From: Gari tellinella
Taxonomy: Eukaryota > Mollusca > Bivalvia > Cardiida > Psammobiidae
Length of the DNA: 64,000 nucleotides
Direction: 5' to 3'
Assembly (NCBI GenBank): GCA_922989275.2
Contig: OV277857.1
Coordinates: 46,167,083 to 46,231,082, forward strand
The notes beneath the pieces were generated by a model that had not been told where the DNA came from, searched no databases, and worked only from the letters and a program-made list of their open reading frames with translations. The position numbers and the translations under genes are program-made. This document shows, piece after piece, positions 10,170 through 22,100 of the stretch. The first letter of the stretch is position 1; every line of letters begins with the position of its first letter.

Positions 10170-13100
10170 CTGTTAAAGAAAGATTATTTCAGGTCATTTA
10201 TTTTACATGAAACTATTATCTGTCAATTATATACCATTGGTAACTGTGTCGGGGCTTGGTTATCGCGATTTTGTATTCATTATTCCACTGCTATATATGA
10301 CGACATAAACCCTCATACCACGCTCGCAGCCATGATGTCAAACAGTTTGTGTTGTTGAGATTGACACTGAATGGACAAATGAAAATACGGCCTGACTTTA
10401 ATATACATACAGCGCTTATAGGAAGGGCAATCTGCAAACAGCTTGAATCCAGATCACATGCCGCGTAATGAGACGTCTGATCTGCATTCAAGCTGTTTCT
10501 CATTCGTCATTCAGTTTTCTGTCAAAATGTCCATTATGTAACTTTGAGAAAACAACAGAAGTAAATTTTAAGCAGACATTGCATTCGTGAATAGGTTGGA
10601 CATAATTGTCCTGTTAAGGAAACTGTGACCAGAGGCCCGTTTTACTAAACTACTTACGCAAAATTTTTGCGTAAGTCAAAATCGTTTAACTCTTATTTTT
10701 CGATCATAAACGTTTGCAAACAGTAAACAGCCAGATCAGAGGACGCGCTAAAAGCGCGTTCTCTGATCTGGCTATTTTCTGTTTGAAGTAAGTGATAATA
10801 AAAAATATAAATTAAAATTTAAAAATTCCGACTTACGCAAATAATTTGCGTAAGTTGTTTAGTAAAACGGGCCCTAGGGTCGTTGTAAGAATGGAGTCGT
10901 TGTTGGAAGGGCCGTTGTAAGGAGGAAGCACGACAATTTCTAATTTTCAATAACAAGTACCTGGTAAGTACCTAGGTGTCTTTGGAATCTAAGTATTGCT
11001 AACGAATGTTAGATGTGCCTATAATAGATAAATGTGTAGGAATATTATGTCTAGAATAAAATTTGGTAGTTTCCTTTGACATAACTGATATTTAAAAGTG
11101 CAATTTGTACTTACCAATGATTTCTCTTGCAGTCTTTGGCCTTCTTGTGGCAGACTCGTTTGTGTTGGCAATGCGAGTAAGAGAATCCTGGACAGCAAGG
11201 TCAGCGATATCTGTATTAAATCGGATAACAGATTATCAAAATACATTGCATAAATTTGATATAGGCACTGAGTTTTCAGCATTATAAACATGACAGACAT
11301 TGCAGACCCTGATCAGAGTGTCTGGTCTGGGTCTGCAATATTTGTATAGGAAATATATATACATGACGAAAAATGTCTGTGTCACACACACACACTCACA
11401 AGAAAGCACTTGTAATGCTTATGTCGGTTAACTATGTAGTTAACTATATGACAGTTATGTTGTGAAACTCTGTACTGTAAAAATACCATACTTCATGTAT
11501 CTGTTTACTGTAAATCACCATACAACAATGTCAAATGACCTTCACCCACTGAATAATGTAGGACTTTGACCTACTGGCTTCAAAATAAAATAGGGACTAA
11601 ACAGTTATCTAATCATCATAACCGGCGGTAGTGACCCAATGGTTACACCATTGGACTACGGTACCAGGGGTCGTGAGTTCGATCCCCCGCCTGACCAGCG
11701 GTCTGACTAGGGGATTTTTTCTGAATCCCCGATGATGTACAGGAATGTCGTCGAGCAAGACATGTACCGCGAATTGCTCCTCTCAACCCAGGGGTTAAAA
11801 TGGGTACCTGTGAAGGGTCTGAGTCGGTACTGCGGTTGCATTTGACTGCGCCGTATGCTAGCAGTGCTCAATATTGTAAGCAAGACGGCTCAATGATCAG
11901 GGGAGTATATGTACAGTCGGCTGAGCGATCATTCGGACTGAAAGTAGAGTATAACTTGGTATATTACTTTATTTTCTATAACAAATCCCCTTGGAACTGT
12001 AGGTTGAATAAAGGATGAAGCATTGGCGTGATACTTTTTGGTATAAAACATCATATAATACAGACTAACCTTGACCTTTGACTTCCAGAATTTAAAAGAC
12101 ATCTACTCATCAAGTTCAACATCCCTTCTACATATTGAAAACCATAGTTTGCAGGAAGTGAGAATTATTGATCAGATTACTGAATTACCTTGACCTTTGA
12201 CTCACTGTTTTTGAAAAAATAGATAGCATCTACTACATGTACGATGGCAAACATCCGTACCAATTATGAGAATTGTAGGTTCAAGGAAGTGAGTGATATG
12301 GATCGGAAATATTTTGTTATTAATATTATTACATCACTAAATTAACTTGACCTTTGACCTCAAAAGAAATAGAGGTCATTTACTCAACGTGTTGAAATCT
12401 CCATTCCAAACATAAGAACTTTAGTTTGAAGGAAGGGAACGTGTTTGGTCTATCGGCCGACTGACATACCGACCGACCGATGGCAAGCAATATAGTATAT
12501 ATACTCCAAATGTTTCCCTTATGTAGATTTCTTAATTTGTACAGCTTTGGTCTGTCTATAGCCTAGGTCTGTATTAAGAGACCCCTTGTCATATGTGACC
12601 TTTTTTATAAGGTCCTGCAAAAAGTCACATATGACAGTCTCGACTGTACATCCATTTCTTTCAGAAGAGGGGCAATTGTGGTACCAACGCTGTTTGTAGG
12701 TGTTAACCTATTATCGAGAGATCTTTACTACACATTCAAGAAAGGCGTATAGTGTCTAAAGATATCGCTCTCAACTTTAAAATGGTTCTTACCTTCAGCC
12801 TGACTGGAAGTAATGGACTCTGGCGAGGTCCTTCGTGCCTCAGCATCGAGCTTAATTTGCTCGCTCACGAGGATTGTCTTTGAGAAATTTTCGGCAAATT
12901 CTGCAAACCAAACACAATTCTATTTAAAGTAATAACTTTAAAGCATACGACAATCAAACGGTAAAGGGGTAACACTCTCACAAAATATGGCAGTGAAAGG
13001 GTTAAGTAATTGATAAGATTTCAAAGAGTTGTTGAATTACCAGAAAATGCGCTTGAAGTAGTTGATACAGGTGATACTGGTCGGCAGTGGAAGGGTTTAG

Positions 13101-16100
13101 TAAGTGATAAGGGTTCAAAGAGTTGTTGAATTACCAGACAATGCGCTTGAAGTAGTTGATACATGTGATACTGGTCTATTGGCAGTGGAAGGGTTAAGTA
13201 AGCGATAAGAGTTCAAAGAGTTGTTGAATTACCAGACAAGGCGCTGAAAGTAGTTGATACATGTGATACTGGTCTATTGGCAGTGAAAGGGTTAAGTAAG
13301 CGATAAGAGTTTAAAGAGTTGTTGAAATACCAGACAAGGCGCTGGAAGTAGTTGATACAGATGATACCGGTCTATCTGAGCCTTGGAGCTTGGCCTGGGC
13401 TGCACTCACAATGCTCTGGACATAGGTGGCGGCAAATGCTGCAAAAGTGCACAATGATGTTTAGGCAAGAGAACTTTAAATCTTGCTACAGTATTCCCTA
13501 CCTACAACGGCCCTCCGAACAACGATTCATGTCTTTCAACAACGATCGCCGCTATTACCAAAACAAGATAAGTATTTCTCACCTCTCGGACAGAGGTATC
13601 CCGAAATCTAGGGATGTGAGATAACATTATCTGTCCGGACAGACAAGCCGAACAAATGGAACTATCTTATGATTGGTTGTTATTGCCGTTGTTTTGACGT
13701 CGTCATGCATGCGTTAGCGCCATAAAATAGAACTCGCCACTGTATAGCAAGTTAAACGCGTTTTTAGGGTTGACGAGGTGAGAAAATAAATCCGACACCA
13801 CAGTTGAGTATCAGATGAATATCCCACCCTCGTTTGAAGATATTTTTGGAACACTCGGCAAAGCCTCGTGTTCCAAAAAAATCTTTAAAACTCGGGTGGG
13901 ATATTCTTATCTGACACTCACGGTGGTGTTCGATTCACTATGTCTCTCTTACGCGGTATGCGCATTATTTATAACATATAGCCTGTACCAATTAGATAAC
14001 AGTTATAACCCAAAGGTAATGGTGCATTTGAGTAGAGTGTTATATCGTTCTGAAGCATTTAATTGGTCATATTTTAGTTTCGGCTCAAAACTGACCAATC
14101 AAATGCTTGCGGAACCATCTCAGAATCTACTCAAACGCATTATGACATTGGACTCTGATAAATATCACAGTATTTCTCTATTTAAACAGTCTGTTTCTAA
14201 TTTCGACGAAATATTGCTTTTGAAAGCAGGTTGAAAGAAAAACAGAATGTGCCTTACGGCGTAGTTTGCTTTACTTTCATCCTGCTTTAAGTTATTGCCT
14301 ACTGGAATATAGAAACTTTTTCTTATGCATCGCATTTGAGGTATACATTACAGGTGAAAAATAGAGGGATGGCTTTGTCTGTTAGACCGATATGATGACC
14401 CCCTCTACCCCCACCCCCGCTGGCAAACGATTGACTAAGTTAAACAGACTGTGTTTTTGTGAATCCTGTGTATATGAACATCTATGGTATATGTTCAAAC
14501 ACTCTGCCAAATTATAAGGTTTTATCTTGAAAACTGTAGTAGATTTTAGCCGGAAAAGTATGTACTGTAAGTGGGACGAACGAACGAACAGAGGGACGAA
14601 CGAACAAACTGACGAACAGACGCACGGACAGATATGTGTAAAACAGTATGTCCCCGACTGATCGTCGCGATGGGATACAATATATATGGAGTAAATGATT
14701 AACCATGTGCGATTTATAAACAGTTTTCCTGTTACAAGTACACTTGTCCATTGCAAAATGTATATATACCCTACAATTCAGAGGGCTGGCTCTAACAGAA
14801 ATCCTCTAACCAGGTTGGAAACTGTCCGGGGTCAATGAATTAAGCAGCCAAGAAGAGTTAATGACAGTCTAAGTTATGTGGTAGGCGAATACAGGATACA
14901 AGAATGCACAATAATCCTATATTAACCTAAACTATACTGCATTATGCAGCCCTTGTCTTCAGCAAAGTCCATAACTATTCAACAAATGAATTCCTATCAC
15001 TTATGTTATGTAAATATCCACATCATGTTTGACCTGCATTGTTATTTCGCATATCGTAAAACCTAATATGTTTCTACTTTTTTAATGGTTATTTAACATT
15101 ATGTATAAATAGATCTAGCCTACCCTTCATGGCCAGGTCAGATGCACTGTGGCTTGGTGATGCCATGACCAGTTCAGGGTCGGCATGGTCAACCTTGTCC
15201 AGCACAGCAACATCTGTAACAAATATTGTATTTTAACACTAGTCAATATCCGATAGCAAATTGGTCATCATTTACAAATAGGGTAGATCTATAGACCAAT
15301 CTCGGTTTACAGACATTTACAGTATTGTTCAATGTATCAAGAAACACTGTTCTCTCAGAAAGTTTGCTAATAGTAAACTGCTGCCCCCCCCCCCAATCCC
15401 CCCAAAAATATCAACCCCATACCTATGTATGTAGTTCAGTTTGTAACCATCATCAGTGCTCTCAAGTACTTTCATTTAAAACCAATGACAGCACAGCAGT
15501 TAAGGTAGTCTTCCCGTAATCGTCAAAACATTAAGACCTCAACAAACCATGTATTTTTCTGAAGGTATACACCTAATAGACCTATTTATAAACTTTTATG
15601 AGCATTGAATAAAGTCTAGGAAAAAACAGAAATATTTGTACCTTTTACCCCTCTTTGACAATTTTACCGGTAAATCAACAGACCCCCTGTTATTTCAAAA
15701 ACGCATTTTCCTGACATTTTATGTATTTTTAACAATAAGACCCCTCATAGAAGGCACAAGGGTGTACTACGAAATAAAAAAAACAACAGTAAATGCATAT
15801 CATTACAAGTTGTATCCAAAAACCAACATGATAATTGCACCTTTCAAAAATATGACTGCAGATCAATTACATTTTTTCCAATGCAAGTCTTTTTTCTTGT
15901 TAGCTTACATGTGTTCTATATACGGGGCATACATTTGGGTGTAAATTAATTATTTTCGACATGTAAGTAAAATTTTGAAAAAAAATCAGAAAGGTTTCCA
16001 ATCAAAATTTGCTCTTCGAAAATTACCCCCTCGAAATTTATGCAATAGAAACAGAATGATTACTGCATCAAGATTCAAACAATATACAATATGCCAACAT

Positions 16101-19100
16101 TTGTTTGGGCAACTCATTCTCATTTCTTTGCAATAAAAACGGAATATTACTATACTGTGCATATCTTATGCACCGGATCACTCGAGTTGTGTGTGTAAAG
16201 GCTATATCCAACGAGACCGGAGGTCGAGTTGGATATAGCCTTGACAGTTTACACACACAACGAGAGTGATCCGGTACATAAGATATGCAAAGTATAGTAA
16301 TGTTCCTTTTATTATATTGATTAAATAATAGAGAGGTGACAGCTTAAAGCAAGGTGACAGTGAAACAGAAAGCTCCTAAAGGAGCTTTCTGTTTCACTGC
16401 CACCTTGCTTTAAGCGGTCACCTACCGTAAACACCCTAATACTTAACATAATTTAGTGGTCGTAATAGAGAGGTTTTACTGTAGTTCCGAACTTCCGACT
16501 ACACAGTAAACGTTCTTTTCCCATTACACAAGGTACATGGGTAATACGGAATTTTCAATCCGTCAAGGTGTATTTGTTCGATAAAATACAGAAATATTTC
16601 GGGCAGAACATTGGTAGGTATATAATAAGACATATTATAAGCTTTAAATAAGACCCCAAATCCACTTATAACTGATATAAGTTTCAGCTATATTTATGCA
16701 TATTGTAGTCCGTATAAGTGCATTTCAAATGCTGATTTCATGTTTCCCAATACTATGCATGTATATATTTTTTTCTAACAAACACCCAGTAACACATAAC
16801 TTATGTAGATTTTAAAGTTAACACACTTAATACTCTCTATTACAATTTATTGTAAGCGGGGCTCCATATTAGGGAGGGGGTGGGGGCAATTTAAAAACTA
16901 AAATCTTTATAGGAAGGTATATGGTTCTATGTTTCTGTATTACACTCTATGGTGTTAGTACTAATTAGAATCGTTGTTGTTGTTGGTGGTGTACCTGTGC
17001 TCAACACTCACAGGACAGCTTAGTACAGACAGAAAGGCCTGTCAAGCTGGAGGATTACGTGCATAGCTGTTTTCAATTACCTCGCCATATAGGCAGCTAT
17101 GACCCGTCTTCAGAGGAGGATTTGGGGCTAAAACGAGTGAGAAAATGTTGGATTTGTTCATTTTACTCTCTCTTATCTGGAGCCGTCCGACTTGGTTTTT
17201 GGCCGATTGGACCCGTTACCGTTTTCCCTTAGACCACTACATTCACATATCCACAATCAGAGTCTTCATATCTTACGTACAAATGACCACCAAACCCTTT
17301 CTGGAGTAACATGATGTTTGCTCAGATGAAGATACGGGTCACGTCATGAACTATGAAACACGATTGGCAGCAGCTCAAACCAAAAGTAGATCTAAAGTCT
17401 AGCATACTGCAATTTTCTTACCATTTTTCGCATTTTAGTTGTAGTATGATGCTTTTTGATGGATTTGGCATTTGGTACTGTATAACTGTGATATTTTAAT
17501 GACCTACATTGATTGTTGGTTTCGCCGATTTATGCCTATCATTTCGAGAAAATCTCAACTCAGGTCGCGAAACTCCATTATCAAAGACCGGAAGTTGACA
17601 AAAGTGAAAACTTATTTTGCAAATAATTTAAATATAAGCAATTGGTTTTATCATTAGCTTTCAACTTTTATAAACATTGCGAGTAGATCTATATCTGATA
17701 AAAACTTAACGAAGGAAATTAAATTAGAAAAAAAGATAATGCTACCGACATGGTCGAATAGGATACGGACATGGCCGAATGGTACGACATCGCCAAATAT
17801 ATATTCCGACGTCTAATACATTTCAATATGGGCGCATTACGGGTAGACTGACTTAAAGGGTAAACAATGAATTTTCTCATTACAAGTTTCAACTAGAACT
17901 ATCACTAAAGGTGATTGATACCCCCACAGGAAACCTCCCTGTCACAAGGCGCCAATATAACGTAATATAACGTTTTGTTTGTTTAATTGATATTACTAAT
18001 ATATCGTTAATTCCAAGACAACGCACATGGAAAAATACGCGAATTCATACAACGTTAGAAAATTACATACCAAGTCGCGCCCGATTCCAAGACAATGCTC
18101 GTGGAAAAATATGCGACTTCATATAACGTAAGAAAGTGACATACCAGATCGTGGAAAAGAACACTGAACTAATCCAGAGAAAATCAAATAATCACATTTT
18201 ATAATCGAAACAATACTACTCTCAACGGAAAAAACATTCACAACAGAAAAGGGAAATCACTCTACAAAACTAAACCGGAAGTTATTTATTCTTCCCATTA
18301 CCTGAACGTAACTACCACCCGGATACGTAGGATGAGTAATCTCCCTTCCTACTCACTTCTTAGACACTGGAAATAATATAGGATGAGTTATCTCCCTTTC
18401 CACCAGAGTAACCGCTAAGTGACCACTAAATGACCTTTACCTTTGTCGGACATGACTCAAATTTTACAGAACTCAAGAGCTTCTTAAGGTGAATGCACAT
18501 ACCAAATATAAAGTCTCTATCTTAAGTAATCTAAAAGTCAGTTCGGAGTGTTAGGACATCCAGTGAATATTATATAGCTGGTGGTGAAGCAATTCTATTG
18601 AGTTGTTTAGCTACCAGTCTGTTGTAATGCAATGTGTGTCTTAGCTAGGCGCTGCTGCCGTATCCGACTGATTAGGGAATGGACTGTTTAAGAGTGGTTT
18701 ACTGCATACATATGAGTAATCCGATTACCTCCCTTTAACACACAATATGCCATTCACTGCGTATCCTATAGATACATCAACTCTCGTATGTAAAAATATG
18801 TATATAGCATATGTTAGGTAAAATCCCATAACAGGGAGCCTACATAATGACTATAATTGGTAAAGATGCAAATTCCCCTGGTCAGTTCGGAGTGTTAGGA
18901 CATCCAGTGTATATTATATAGCTGGTGGTGAAGCAATTCTATTGAGTTGTTTAGCTACCAGTCTGTTGTTATGCAATGTGTGTATTAGCTAGGCGCTGCT
19001 GCCGTATCCGACTGATAAGGGAATGGACTGTTTAAGAGTGGTTTACTGCATACATATGAGTAATCTGATTACCTCCCTTTAACACACAATAAAAGTTATG

Positions 19101-22100
19101 GCCAAGGTGTCAAAGAAAGTGACAAATGCCCCGAGGTGTAATGTCACTGCAGTGTACATGTATTCATTTGGCTTTCAAGTAAAATCATACAGCAGGTTAT
19201 AATTGTACTCCTTGTTGTTGTGATGGAAATGTACAAAGAAACAAGCTTTTTCTAGATTTTTCAAATGCATCATCACCATAACATCATGATGTCATCATGA
19301 CGTCATGATGACGTCGTTGTCATAACAAGGTTTGTCATATGTCATATTGAGGAATTATTTCTAAATTTAGAAATGATCACATGATCAGAGTGTTATGGCC
19401 AGTTGGGATGAGTTATCTCCCTTCCTATTCATTTCTTAGTCACTTGACATAATATAGGATGAGTTATCTCCCTTTCCACCAGATGTGCATATTAAGGAAC
19501 AAAATGTAAAGTTATAAAGGGGCATAATTTTGTCAAATTTTGTGCAAGAGTTATAAACCTGTCACTGAGTGTCCCAATATATTACACTGATAATATATAC
19601 CAAGTTTGAAAATGGTATTATATATAGTTTTCAAGAAAAAGGCAAATGTCCCGAAAAAACGCGACGGACGGACCGACGGACCGACAAGGCATTTCCTATA
19701 TAGCCCCCACCACACAGTGTTTGGGGTATAATCATACTGCAGGTTATACGTAATTGTACTCCTTGTTGTTGTTGTGATGGAAATGTACAAAGAAACAAGC
19801 TTTTTCTAGATTTTTCAAATGCATCATCACCATAGCATCATGATGTCATCACGACGTCATCATGACGTCGTTGTCATAACAAGGTTTGTCATAAGTCATA
19901 TTGAGGAATTATTTCTAAATTTAGAAATGATCATATGATCAGAGTGTTATGGCCAGTTGGGATGAGTTATCTCCCTTCCTATTCACTTTTTAGTCACTTG
20001 ACATAATATAGGATGAGTTATCTCCCTTTCCACCAGATGTGCATATTAAGGAACAAAATGTAAAGTTATAAAGGGGCATAATTTTGTCAAATTTTGTGCA
20101 AGAGTTATGAAACCTGTCACTGAGTGTCCCCATATAACACTGATAATATGTACCAAGTTTGAAAATGGTATTGTATATAGTTTTCAAGAAAAAGGCAAAT
20201 GTCCCGAAAAAACGCGACGGACCGACGGACGGACAAGGCATTTCCTATTTAGCCCCCACCACACAGTGTTGGGGGTATAATAACTCCTATCAGTATGCAT
20301 ACATGTGATGAACACATAATGAAATTTTAACTGGAAGACTGACAAAGTCAGAAAGGGACCAACAAAAATAGTCAGGAGGAGAAAGGCACAGAGAGAAAAT
20401 TGCAAATGTCAATATATAGTATCAATGAGTAAAACATTTGAATAAAGTTCAATGAAAATCCTTCAAGAGGTAAAGGAGATATGGAGTTGTCATTTATGTT
20501 GTATTACCCACACGGCCAAGATGAAGCACGCCCAAAAATTGTCAGAAATGTTTGCTAAATCGGATGAAAACTGTTTGAATTACAGAGTGAAACAGCGAAT
20601 TTTAAATAACTCAAGAACCATAATTCCGTCATGTCTTTGACGATTTTGGTAATTATCAAACTGTACCATTGTTTTACACCAATAATGATTTTCAGAAAAT
20701 TTGTTGATGATCCGATAGAAACCTTTTAATAAAGAGATCGGACAAGATTTAACCAGCGATTTTCTTAATAATTCAAGTGCAATAACTCATACATTTTTTT
20801 GGCAATTTTTGTGAATTATCAAACTTGACAAAGTATGTACTTTGTTTAACTTTTTCAGCAGATATAGTGAAGCTCCGGTAAGATTTGTTTGAGTTAGAAA
20901 GTGGACAAGGTTGAAACCACGAACTTCTATTAAGTCACGGGCTAGAACTCAAACATGCCTTCAACAACTTGAGTAGTTATCACACTTGACCAAGATCAAT
21001 ACACATTTTCAGCACATTTGGTAAAGATCCAATCAAAGCTATTAGAGTAAGTAGAGCGGACAAGAACCTCTGACAGAGCATACAGACAGAGGGACATGGC
21101 AATTACTTTAGGGCAACCACATCTCGATGGAGATTTTACAAAAGAAACTTCCTTACCTCTCTCCAAGTCATGAATACTGTGGCGAGAAGCTGCTTCGACA
21201 ATATCTACCATATCTGGAATATAACCGCGTGACATGTGAGTATTAGAATATGATTATTTTATAAGCAGTATCAATGTTAGTTTAGTCTGAGATGCTTCTA
21301 AAACAATTTATTGGTCAGGTTTTAGCTTTTGCTCAAATCAGCTGAAACCAAATGCTTGAGAACGATCTCAGATTCAACTTAAACTCTTTGTAGCATAAGA
21401 CCCTGGCTAGTGGTGAGCAAGTATCAGACGTCGAATAATTCAATATTTCAATATACTATAGACATGTTTGGTGTGCATAGCAGTTTTTATCGACTTTGTT
21501 GGTATCAGAGTTCTTATAGAAAACTAGAGAGATGGCTTTGTCTATAAGACCCACTCCCCATTTCCTCCCATACAGCAGAAACTGACTAGTAAAATAGCCT
21601 GTAATTATGTGATAAACCAGATAAAATATAATTATGCACATTGTTGGTATATTTGTAAACCCTCTGCAAAATTATAAGGTTGTAGCTTTAAAACTGTGGG
21701 AGTGGTTAGCCGGACAACGTATGTAGCATAAAAGAGACAGGCGAACGGACGGAAAGACGGACGGAAAGACAGAAATGGGTATCATCGTATGCCCCCTACT
21801 GATCGTCGCGAATTGAACTTTTTTATCAAGATAAGACACAGAGTCCATATGTTCATACTAAATACGAGCTTGAAATAAGATGTACACATATCATACCTAA
21901 TGTTTGTTTTAACTTACTAGCTCATTATACAGATAATTGTTAGATGTAAGATTGAAATGATGGTAAACTTATGTAAAGCTGCATTTAAAAGGTAATCGCA
22001 TTAAGATTATTGAGGACCCCAAATGATACCGGACCAACACCGGAACTCTACGTTGAGCAATCGGCCATCCTCGTCAACTGTCGGTCCGTTCCTACCATGG

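Larger units (their letters stand above)
7540..15430. repeat. Direct segmental duplication, copy 1
   Basis: Read against 44010-53550 this block is collinear and in the same orientation. Shared landmarks are the 'tttgagtagttatac' edge, the 51-bp array, gene exons 6, 5 and 4, the 98-bp array with the 108-bp exon, and exon 3. Non-coding parts are readily alignable with many small indels. Differences are array copy numbers and insertions present only in the other copy. The ends are approximate, placed where alignment by eye fades. Confidence 0.85.

Noticed and set aside
13815..14234. 139-residue plus-strand frame
   Set aside because: Spans a foldback element and a palindromic repeat; no domain, and similar frames occur in other copies of the repeats.
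14382..14756. 124-residue minus-strand frame
   Set aside because: Covers a dispersed repeat whose other copy at 21525-21815 does not keep the frame.
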